A stretch of 8,484 nt of DNA from an uncultured Streptococcus sp. (GTDB taxonomy: Bacteria; Bacillota; Bacilli; Lactobacillales; Streptococcaceae), in contig NZ_CAUFJQ010000084.1 in NCBI RefSeq assembly GCF_959025735.1, positions 1 to 8,484 of the forward strand, given 5' to 3'. A model generated the notes under the pieces. It saw only the letters and a program-made list of their open reading frames with translations. It searched no databases and was not told the origin of the DNA. Positions 1-5,149 of this stretch are shown in pieces (the stretch's first letter is position 1; each line of letters starts with the position of its first letter). A program made the translations under genes and the position numbers.

Positions 1-44
1 GGGACGACGAAATCGAATTCTAACGAATTACCGATTTCTGTCCC
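1..44 (-). repeat. Imperfect hairpin, probable intergenic repeat or terminator arm downstream of rqcH
   Basis: GGGAC (1-5) pairs with GTCCC (40-44) and GAAATCG (9-15) pairs with CGATTTC (32-38). An inner AATT/AATT pair lies at 16-19 and 26-29. Read on the minus strand, this follows the rqcH stop codon by about 20 bases. It has no clean U-run directly after the stem on that strand, although the left edge cuts off what follows. On the plus strand a T-rich tract (51-60) comes six bases after the stem. From memory, similar GTGGGACAGAAATCGG-type hairpins recur between genes in oral streptococci, so a dispersed small repeat is possible. Seen: the pairing. Inferred: its repeat nature and any terminator role. 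Confidence 0.5.
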
Positions 45-64
45 ACTCTCTTTTATTTTTGAAA

Positions 65-1726
65 TCAGTCTGTTAGTTTCATGGCTTTGATTTTTTCTTC
101 TTCTGGGGTGACCCGCAGAGTCTTCTGGCCGGTGTAGGTGACAAAGCCTGGTTTTCCACCAGTTGGTTTATTGAGTTTCTTGGCTTCGATCATATCAACT
201 TGGACCAGGTTTGAGAGACGGGCCTTGGAATAGTAGGCGGCCAACTCTGCAGCATCGGTTTTCACTTCATCCGATGGATTTAGATTTCCTGTAATGACGA
301 CGTGGCTTCCCGGGATATCCTTGGCATGGAACCAGAGTTCATCTTTCTTAGCGATCTTAAAGGTCAGTTCATCGTTTTGCAGATTATTGCGACCCACTAA
401 AATGATGGTTTTTCCATCACTAGCCAGGTATTTTTCTGGTTTTTTCCGTTTATGAATTTTTTCACGGTTGCGCCGTTTGATAAAGCCGGTCTGGATTAGC
501 TCTTCTCGAATTTCTGCCACCTCAGCTAGGCTCGCTTGAGAAAGGGCTGTTTCAACCGTTTCAAGATAAGAAATGGTTTCCTTGGTTTCTTGAATGAGAA
601 TGGTCAAATGTTTGACGGCTTCTTTTAACTTCTGGTAGCGTTTGAAGTAGCGTTGGGCATTTTGATTGGGGGTCAGGGCCTTGTTGAGTTGGATGGTAAT
701 GGGCTCGTTGGTATAGTAATTGTCCAGGACAACCTGGTCTTGGTCGTTTGGTACCTGATGGAGGAAGGTTGTCAACAATTCTCCTTTTTGGCGGAATTCT
801 TCCGCATTGTCGGTCGCTGCTAACTCAGCTTCTTGTTTGGCTAATTTTTTTCGGTTCTTTTCAAGATCGTTTTCAACCTTGCGGATTAATTCACTGGCCT
901 GTTGTTGCACCCGATCGCGCTCAGCCTTGTCTCGATAATAGTCATCCAGCAGATCAGAAAGTGTTTCAAAGGTTTGACTGGTCGCATCCTCAAAGGGGAT
1001 AGCCGAGAAGGATTTGGTCGTTAGGCGTGGCTCAGAAGGTGCCTCGAAAAAGGCACGGAAGGTCTTTAATTTTTCATCTGTCTCAAGTCGCTTGGCCAAT
1101 TCTTGAGCCGTATCTCGCCCCAAACCTTGGAAACATTTTTGAAGGTTTTTGGGGCTTAACTCTTCCTTGTGAAGAAGGGCAAAGAGGGCTTCATCTCCAA
1201 TTGTAAAAGGATTGACTGCGTTGGTTTTCGGAGGAGCTACATAGGTTGATCCAGGGAGAATGGTTCGGTAACTATTTTGTGAGAAGCCGACGTGTTTAAT
1301 GGCTTCGATGATTTTATTGCTGGTGCGGTCCAGGAGAATAATATTACTGTGCTTGCCCATGATTTCGATCATGAGGCTGACAGAAATAGCATCTCCAATT
1401 TCGTTTTTATTGGAGACACGGATTTCGAGAATCCGGTCGTTTTCCATTTGCTCAATCCCTTCAATGACAGCGCCTTGAAGATATTTGCGCATAACCATAA
1501 TAAAGGTATTGGGAAAGGCAGGATTTTCAAAGTTGGTCTGGGTCCGTTGAATCCGTCCAAAGACAGAATGGGCAGAGAGCAAGAGTTTTTGGTTTTTCCG
1601 ATTGCCTCGGATTTGAAGCACCAATTCTTGCTCGAAAGGTTGGTTAATTTTTTGAATGCGACCACTTAAGAGTTCGGCCTTCAATTCTTGCACCATATGG
1701 TGTAAAAAAAATCCATCAAAAGACAT
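65..1726 (-). CDS. rqcH: RqcH/Rqc2-type ribosome quality control factor (PavA/FbpA family)
   Basis: The 553-residue product is a full-length NFACT protein; the pneumococcal homologue PavA is about the same size. RqcH binds stalled 50S subunits carrying peptidyl-tRNA and recruits tRNA-Ala to add C-terminal alanine tails that mark the chain for degradation. Streptococcal members were first described as fibronectin-binding adhesins (PavA, FbpA) although they lack a signal peptide, and none is seen here. The N-terminal NFACT-N domain opens with MSFDGFFLHH. An Asp-Arg pair at residues 97-98 falls at the same numbers as the tRNA-binding DR motif of Bacillus subtilis RqcH. Charged helical, probably coiled-coil segments lie near 265-310 and 355-395. 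The C-terminal NFACT-R region spans about 438-535 (LWFHAKDIPGSHVVI near 464-478). Two upstream ATGs (1741, 1738) are in frame, but 1726 is preferred: the family starts MSFDG and an AGGA ribosome binding site lies five bases before it. The family assignment is very sure; an adhesin role is literature knowledge, not visible here. Confidence 0.96.
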   Translation of the reverse strand: MSFDGFFLHHMVQELKAELLSGRIQKINQPFEQELVLQIRGNRKNQKLLLSAHSVFGRIQRTQTNFENPAFPNTFIMVMRKYLQGAVIEGIEQMENDRILEIRVSNKNEIGDAISVSLMIEIMGKHSNIILLDRTSNKIIEAIKHVGFSQNSYRTILPGSTYVAPPKTNAVNPFTIGDEALFALLHKEELSPKNLQKCFQGLGRDTAQELAKRLETDEKLKTFRAFFEAPSEPRLTTKSFSAIPFEDATSQTFETLSDLLDDYYRDKAERDRVQQQASELIRKVENDLEKNRKKLAKQEAELAATDNAEEFRQKGELLTTFLHQVPNDQDQVVLDNYYTNEPITIQLNKALTPNQNAQRYFKRYQKLKEAVKHLTILIQETKETISYLETVETALSQASLAEVAEIREELIQTGFIKRRNREKIHKRKKPEKYLASDGKTIILVGRNNLQNDELTFKIAKKDELWFHAKDIPGSHVVITGNLNPSDEVKTDAAELAAYYSKARLSNLVQVDMIEAKKLNKPTGGKPGFVTYTGQKTLRVTPEEEKIKAMKLTD

Positions 1727-1731
1727 GGGAT

Positions 1732-1737
1732 TCCTCA
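1732..1737 (-). promoter_or_regulatory. Ribosome binding site deciding the rqcH start
   Basis: On the minus strand TGAGGA occupies 1737-1732, followed by five bases and then ATG at 1726. The two more upstream ATGs (1741 and 1738) abut or overlap this Shine-Dalgarno sequence and have no ribosome binding site of their own, as the bases before them are AT-rich. The start at 1726 therefore fits both the ribosome binding site and the conserved MSFDG N-terminus. Confidence 0.8.
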
Positions 1738-1761
1738 TCATTCTAGCGTTTATTCTAGTAA

Positions 1762-1770
1762 ATTATATCA
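1762..1770 (-). promoter_or_regulatory. Extended -10 promoter of rqcH
   Basis: The minus strand reads TGATATAAT at 1770-1762: a perfect TATAAT with the TGn extension common in streptococcal promoters. No good -35 lies 17 bases upstream (TGGGAT at 1790-1785), which extended -10 promoters tolerate. The predicted start of transcription is around 1755, giving an rqcH leader of roughly 30 bases. The promoter is divergent from the trpX promoter at 1854-1882. Confidence 0.7.
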
Positions 1771-1853
1771 AAATTAGAGAGGAAATCCCAGAAAGAAGCA
1801 AGAGGATGTTCAATAGAAAATGCGAACGTTTTCAAAAAAATGCAGAAAAAGTA

Positions 1854-1882
1854 TTGACATTTTTGAAAGAAAATTTTAAAAT
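1854..1882 (+). promoter_or_regulatory. Sigma-A promoter of the Trp T-box / trpX unit
   Basis: TTGACA (1854-1859) is a perfect -35. After exactly 17 bases comes TAAAAT (1877-1882), one mismatch from TATAAT. Transcription should start near 1889, shortly before T-box stem I. The strength of the promoter suits a transcript whose expression is set by attenuation downstream. Confidence 0.8.
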
Positions 1883-1911
1883 GTAAGAAATTAGAAAAGT
1901 AGTAAATGAAA

Positions 1912-2138
1912 GTTTCAAGAGAGCCTACGGTTGCTGAGAGTGGGTAGCGGCAGTTTATGAAATTGGACTAATGATGAGATGAATTTGAAACAATAAAAAT
2001 TCGGTTGGCACACCTTATCGTGCAACTTGTTGCTAGACAAGACAGAGATATGGGGGAGACTATCTTTTTCCCATAAGTGAGGTGGCACCGCGATGACACG
2101 TCCTCACATAGCTTTTGCTATGTGTGGGCGTGTTTTTT
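1912..2138 (+). promoter_or_regulatory. T-box riboswitch, tryptophan type
   Basis: The 5' leader RNA senses uncharged tRNA. Stem I is closed by GTTTCA (1912-1917) with TGAAAC (1986-1991). Its specifier loop holds TGG at 1964-1966 followed by A, the Trp codon. TATGGG (2049-2054) pairs with CCCATA (2070-2075) as the hairpin just before the antiterminator. The conserved T-box GGTGGCACCGCG is at 2081-2092; GTGAGG (2077-2082) pairs with CCTCAC (2102-2107) to form the antiterminator base. The tRNA-end pairing bulge is UGGC, whose variable C would pair with a G discriminator, the base in bacterial tRNA-Trp. Specifier and discriminator thus agree. Uncharged tRNA-Trp should stabilise the antiterminator and allow transcription into trpX; otherwise the terminator at 2096-2138 forms. 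The class is nearly certain; the Trp assignment is strong and fits the downstream gene. Confidence 0.93.
2096..2138 (+). terminator. T-box-controlled intrinsic terminator before trpX
   Basis: The outer arm ACACGTCC (2096-2103) pairs with GGGCGTGT (2126-2133), with one G-U pair. The inner arm CACATAGC (2105-2112) pairs with GCTATGTG (2117-2124), with a TTTT loop and one T-T mismatch between the arms. A U-run follows at 2133-2138. Its left arm overlaps the antiterminator strand (2102-2107), so the two structures exclude each other. Confidence 0.92.
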
Positions 2139-2164
2139 GTTTTAGATGAGAAGGGAGAAAAGAT

Positions 2165-2194
2165 ATGAAGAAACGATGGCGTCGCAGTCTTTAG
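2165..2194 (+). CDS. Possible leader peptide with one Trp codon, upstream of trpX
   Basis: ATG at 2165 opens a 9-codon frame, MKKRWRRSL, ending in TAG at 2192-2194. An AAGGGAG Shine-Dalgarno sequence (2151-2157) lies seven bases upstream, the best ribosome binding site in the leader and apparently dedicated to this ATG. The single Trp codon (2177-2179) sits among Arg codons. A second frame, MMEKKKKMKK, starts directly after the stop (2195-2227) in the same reading frame. The position between a Trp T-box terminator and trpX recalls the Bacillus subtilis rtp operon, where a T-box is followed by a short Trp-rich leader peptide. The sequence shows an ORF and a ribosome binding site; translation and a regulatory role are inferred, and one Trp codon is weaker than the usual cluster. 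It is in a different frame from trpX. Confidence 0.45.
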   Translation: MKKRWRRSL

Positions 2195-2241
2195 ATGATG
2201 GAAAAAAAGAAGAAAATGAAAAAATAGAAGAGGTATTAAAA

Positions 2242-3243
2242 ATGAAAAATAAACGTTTAATGGGAATTATTGGTTTGATTGCAGCAGCAGTCATTGGGAC
2301 AGCGATCTATTCAGCTACAGCAGGCAAGGATAACAAGGCAGCAAGCAGCAATGAAAAGGCCAAGGTGGGTGTCTTGCAGTTGGTCAGCCACCCTTCGCTT
2401 GATTTGATCTACAAAGGGATTCAAGATGGTTTAGCTGAAGAAGGTTATGACAAGGACAAAGTGGACATTGATTTCCTCAATGCAGAAGGCGACCAAAATA
2501 AGGTGGCTACCATGAGTAAACAATTGGTAGACAAGGATAACCAAGTCTTGATTGGGATTGCAACCCCATCTGCTCAAGGATTGGCTAGTGCAACCAAAGA
2601 CAAACCAATCGTTATGGGAGCTATCACCGATCCGGTCGGCGCAAACTTGGTCAAAGATTTGAAAAAACCAGGTGGCAACATTACTGGGGTATCTGACCAC
2701 AATCCAACTGAGCAACAGTTGAAATTGATCAAAGAGTTGACTCCGAATGTGAAAACAATCGGTGCCCTATACTCAACCAGTGAGGATAATTCTAAATCTC
2801 AAGTAGAAGAATTTACAAAATTAGCTGAAAAAGCAGGCTTCAAGGTGATTCCTTACTCTGTACCTTCAACAAACGAAGTTGCTTCAACAGTTTCTGTCAT
2901 GACTGGTAAAGTCGATGCCATCTGGGTTCCAATCGACAATACCATCGCTTCAGCCTTCTCAACAGTTGTCGAAGCAAACAAAACAGCTAAAAAACCAATC
3001 TTCCCAAGTGCGACAGCCATGGTTGAAGCTGGTGGTCTTGGTTCAGTCGTTGTCGACCAACATGATCTTGGAGTAGCAACTGGTAAAATGGCTGCGAAGA
3101 TCTTGAAAGGTCAAAAACCTGCGGATACACCTGTTGAAATCTTTAGCCAAGGAAAATCTGTCATCAATAAAAAAGTCGCAGATGAATTGGGCATTACTAT
3201 TCCAGAATCTGTCTTGAAAGATGCTGGACAAGTCATTAAATAA
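2242..3243 (+). CDS. trpX: TrpX-like ABC transporter substrate-binding protein, predicted tryptophan uptake
   Basis: The 333-residue protein belongs to the PF04392-type ABC substrate-binding family that includes streptococcal TrpX, the predicted tryptophan receptor of TrpXYZ. Residues 1-26 form a positively charged start plus one hydrophobic segment (LMGIIGLIAAAVIGTAIY), acting as signal peptide or membrane anchor. There is no lipobox and no Cys anywhere, so it is not a lipoprotein. The two-lobed binding domain follows (VGVLQLVSHPSLDLIYKGI near 38-56; a DAIWVPIDN segment near the middle of the second lobe). It has only one Trp residue, sensible for a gene induced by Trp starvation. The start at 2242 is chosen because AGAGG (2229-2233) lies eight bases before it and a signal sequence begins there. 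The frame is open from 2146 but would put a charged 32-residue tail before the signal. The permease and ATPase partners are not next to it. Family sure; tryptophan specificity rests on family knowledge and the T-box. Confidence 0.88.
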   Translation: MKNKRLMGIIGLIAAAVIGTAIYSATAGKDNKAASSNEKAKVGVLQLVSHPSLDLIYKGIQDGLAEEGYDKDKVDIDFLNAEGDQNKVATMSKQLVDKDNQVLIGIATPSAQGLASATKDKPIVMGAITDPVGANLVKDLKKPGGNITGVSDHNPTEQQLKLIKELTPNVKTIGALYSTSEDNSKSQVEEFTKLAEKAGFKVIPYSVPSTNEVASTVSVMTGKVDAIWVPIDNTIASAFSTVVEANKTAKKPIFPSATAMVEAGGLGSVVVDQHDLGVATGKMAAKILKGQKPADTPVEIFSQGKSVINKKVADELGITIPESVLKDAGQVIK

Positions 3244-3366
3244 AAAGAAAACGAATCACAAGAATGGCAGGGGAATTTTGCTTTGGCAGGTCTTTAAATC
3301 GTGACCTTTAAAAATGTCTACCAGTGCACACGACCAGCTATGTTACTCATGGTAGAGGAGAAAGAA

Positions 3367-3786
3367 ATGGAAGTCAAGATAACAGATCTTCATCCGACCC
3401 AACTATATTTATCAGAAAAGAAGTTACATGATATCCAGATGCTGGATCAGTCGGCAGAAATCATCAATATGGATCCGATTAGTATTCTTGCAGTTGGAAA
3501 TCGCTTCTTGATTACAGACGGCCATCACAGGGCTTATCAGGCTATATTGGCAGGTCGGGATACGATTTCTGCTGAGTTTGATAGAGATGGTGGCGATGAC
3601 TTGTATGCTCTCTATGCGCAAGTTTGCGAGGAAAGAAAGATAGACTCTGTCTTGGATTTAAAAAATCGTATCTTACCTCAAGATGAGTATGAAGCAAAAT
3701 GGTATAACTGGTGTGATGGTTTTAACCAAGCAGCAACTCTTCTATTGAAAAGGAAAGCAGATGAAGCAGACCAGGCAAATAGATAA
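3367..3786 (+). CDS. Small ParB/sulfiredoxin-fold-like protein, function unknown
   Basis: A 139-residue soluble protein. MEVKITDLHPTQLYLSEKKL at the start and VGNRFLITDGHHRAYQAILAG near 42-62 match the layout of the ParB N-terminal/Srx-like fold, in which a DGHHR-type box forms the nucleotide-binding loop. No helix-turn-helix DNA-binding domain follows and no partner ParA is nearby, so it is unlikely to be a chromosome-partition protein; nucleotide binding or enzymatic activity is possible but unproven. The start at 3367 is preferred because AGAGGAG (3354-3360) lies six bases upstream; the frame is open back to a GTG at 3301 with no ribosome binding site. No terminator separates it from trpX (123 bases), so it is probably co-transcribed and Trp-responsive. 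The C-terminal 40 residues are charged and helical, with a WYNWCDGF segment. I do not recognise a specific function. Confidence 0.8.
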   Translation: MEVKITDLHPTQLYLSEKKLHDIQMLDQSAEIINMDPISILAVGNRFLITDGHHRAYQAILAGRDTISAEFDRDGGDDLYALYAQVCEERKIDSVLDLKNRILPQDEYEAKWYNWCDGFNQAATLLLKRKADEADQANR

Positions 3787-3833
3787 TGCATTGCGTCCTG
3801 TTCCTTCTTCTATTGAAATTAGTCTCATCTAAC

Positions 3834-3862
3834 TTGTTTTTTAACTAAAAATCTGATAAACT
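3834..3862 (+). promoter_or_regulatory. Promoter of the Phe T-box / pheS unit
   Basis: TTGTTT (3834-3839), a 17-base spacer, then TAAACT (3857-3862) preceded by TGA, an extended -10. Transcription should begin near 3869, about 17 bases before the first T-box helix. No convincing terminator separates it from the ParB-like gene upstream; only a 4-base-pair stem, TTAG/CTAA, is visible before the T-run at 3837-3842. Confidence 0.65.
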
Positions 3863-3885
3863 AGATAGTAATTGAATAGAAATCT

Positions 3886-4067
3886 GCAAGACTAGTACCT
3901 CAAGGGAAGTGCGACAGGGAGAAGAGCCGTGACTGAAAGCTCTTTGCATGAAAGCTGGGTGAATTCACTTGCGCAAGGATTTAGAAATTAAGGTCTGGTA
4001 TACAGATAAAAAACGGATGGTACCGCGTGTCAACGCTCCGAATATGGGTGTTGGCGCGTGGTTTTTT
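3886..4067 (+). promoter_or_regulatory. T-box riboswitch, phenylalanine type
   Basis: The leader of pheS. GCAAG (3886-3890) can pair with CTTGC (3968-3972) to close a compact stem I, and AAGAGC (3922-3927) with GCTCTT (3939-3944) inside it. The proposed specifier is TTC (3964-3966) followed by A, a Phe codon. The T-box core GGATGGTACCGCG lies at 4015-4027, and CGGA (4014-4017) pairs with TCCG (4037-4040) to build the antiterminator. The bulge UGGU would pair with ACCA, matching the A discriminator of tRNA-Phe. Uncharged tRNA-Phe should therefore promote readthrough into pheS, the acetyltransferase gene and pheT. The class and the Phe assignment are well supported by motif, terminator and downstream gene; the detailed stem I fold is my hand reading and is less sure. 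Confidence 0.9.
4022..4067 (+). terminator. T-box-controlled intrinsic terminator before pheS
   Basis: A 17-base-pair stem with several G-U pairs: 4022-4038 (ACCGCGTGT...) pairs with 4046-4062 (...GGCGCGTGGT), loop CGAATAT, followed by a U-run at 4062-4067. The left arm contains the second half of the T-box core, and the antiterminator strand TCCG (4037-4040) is shared, so antiterminator and terminator are mutually exclusive. Confidence 0.92.
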
Positions 4068-4100
4068 CTATGTCTGTAGAGGGACCATGATGGAGGAAAT

Positions 4101-5147
4101 ATGTCAACGATTGAAGAACAATTAAAAGCGCTTCGTGAAGAAACACTGGCAGCTTTGAAGCAGATTTCTGCTGAAAATGAAAAAGAATTGCAAGAACTAA
4201 GGGTCTCTGTCCTTGGGAAAAAAGGATCTTTGACCGAGATCCTCAAAGGGATGAAAGATGTCTCTGCTGAGATGCGTCCGGTTATCGGGAAACACGTCAA
4301 TGAAGCCCGCGATGTCTTGACGGCTGTCTTTGAAGAAACAACCAAACTCTTGGAAGAAAAGAAAGTCCAAGCGAAACTAGCTAGCGAAAGCATCGATGTG
4401 ACCCTTCCTGGTCGTCCGGTTGCTAGTGGTTACCGTCATATCTTGACCCAAACCAGTGAAGAAATCGAAGATATCTTTATCGGTATGGGTTACCAAGTCG
4501 TGGACGGCTTTGAAGTAGAGCAAGACTACTACAACTTTGAACGCATGAACCTTCCAAAAGATCACCCAGCGCGGGATATGCAGGATACCTTCTACATCAC
4601 AGAAGAAATCTTGCTTCGGACCCATACATCACCAGTACAGGCGCGGGCGATGGATGCGCATGACTTTAGCAAGGGACCTTTGAAGATGATCTCTCCAGGG
4701 CGAGTGTTCCGTCGGGATACAGATGATGCGACCCACAGCCACCAGTTCCATCAAATCGAAGGTTTGGTCGTTGGGAAGAATATTTCTATGGCAGACCTTC
4801 AAGGAACGCTTCAGTTGATCGTGCAAAAGATGTTTGGTGCAGAACGCCAAATTCGTTTGCGTCCTTCTTATTTCCCATTTACCGAGCCATCGGTTGAGGT
4901 AGACGTTTCTTGCTTCAAGTGTGGTGGAGCTGGATGTAACGTATGTAAGAAAACTGGTTGGATTGAAATCATGGGAGCCGGTATGGTTCACCCACGCGTC
5001 CTTGAGATGAGTGGTATTGACCCAACAGTTTATTCAGGATTTGCCTTTGGACTTGGTCAAGAGCGTGTGGCTATGCTTCGTTACGGAATCAATGATATCC
5101 GTGGCTTCTATCAAGGAGATGTTCGCTTCTCAGAACAGTTTAAATAA
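4101..5147 (+). CDS. pheS: Phenylalanyl-tRNA synthetase alpha subunit
   Basis: PheS is the catalytic subunit of the cytoplasmic alpha2-beta2 enzyme that attaches Phe to tRNA-Phe. The 348-residue length is normal. An N-terminal helical coiled-coil arm (about 1-90) precedes the class II catalytic core (about 95-348). Visible signatures are RTHTSPVQAR (173-182), class II motif 2 FRRDTDDATHSHQFHQIEG (203-221), the Phe-pocket segment FPFTEPSVEVD (258-268) and motif 3 GLGQER (317-322). A four-Cys cluster, CFKC...CNVC (271-282), matches the metal-binding-like insertion seen in B. subtilis PheS. The start has GGAGG at 4092-4096, four bases ahead. Expression is controlled by the Phe T-box directly upstream. 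The partner pheT is in the same unit but separated by an acetyltransferase gene whose ATG begins two bases after the pheS stop. Confidence 0.98.
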   Translation: MSTIEEQLKALREETLAALKQISAENEKELQELRVSVLGKKGSLTEILKGMKDVSAEMRPVIGKHVNEARDVLTAVFEETTKLLEEKKVQAKLASESIDVTLPGRPVASGYRHILTQTSEEIEDIFIGMGYQVVDGFEVEQDYYNFERMNLPKDHPARDMQDTFYITEEILLRTHTSPVQARAMDAHDFSKGPLKMISPGRVFRRDTDDATHSHQFHQIEGLVVGKNISMADLQGTLQLIVQKMFGAERQIRLRPSYFPFTEPSVEVDVSCFKCGGAGCNVCKKTGWIEIMGAGMVHPRVLEMSGIDPTVYSGFAFGLGQERVAMLRYGINDIRGFYQGDVRFSEQFK

Positions 5148-5149
5148 TC

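Noticed and set aside
748..1669. Plus-strand open frames inside rqcH (for example 748-1002 and 1292-1669)
   Set aside because: They are antisense to a conserved gene, lack ribosome binding sites and show no recognisable domain.
1860..1880. CodY-like box in the spacer of the trpX promoter
   Set aside because: The best 15-base alignment to the CodY consensus has about five mismatches and the region is simply AT-rich.
2146..2241. N-terminal extension of TrpX from ATG 2146 (365-residue version)
   Set aside because: ATG 2146 directly follows the terminator U-run and has no ribosome binding site. The extension is highly charged and would place 32 residues before the signal segment, while ATG 2242 has a well-spaced AGAGG.
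3301..3366. GTG 3301 as start of the ParB-like gene
   Set aside because: No Shine-Dalgarno sequence before it, whereas AGAGGAG stands six bases before ATG 3367, where the domain begins.
3815..3842. Terminator between the ParB-like gene and the pheS promoter
   Set aside because: Only a 4-base-pair TTAG/CTAA stem precedes the T-run, and that T-run is better explained as part of the -35 region of the pheS promoter.
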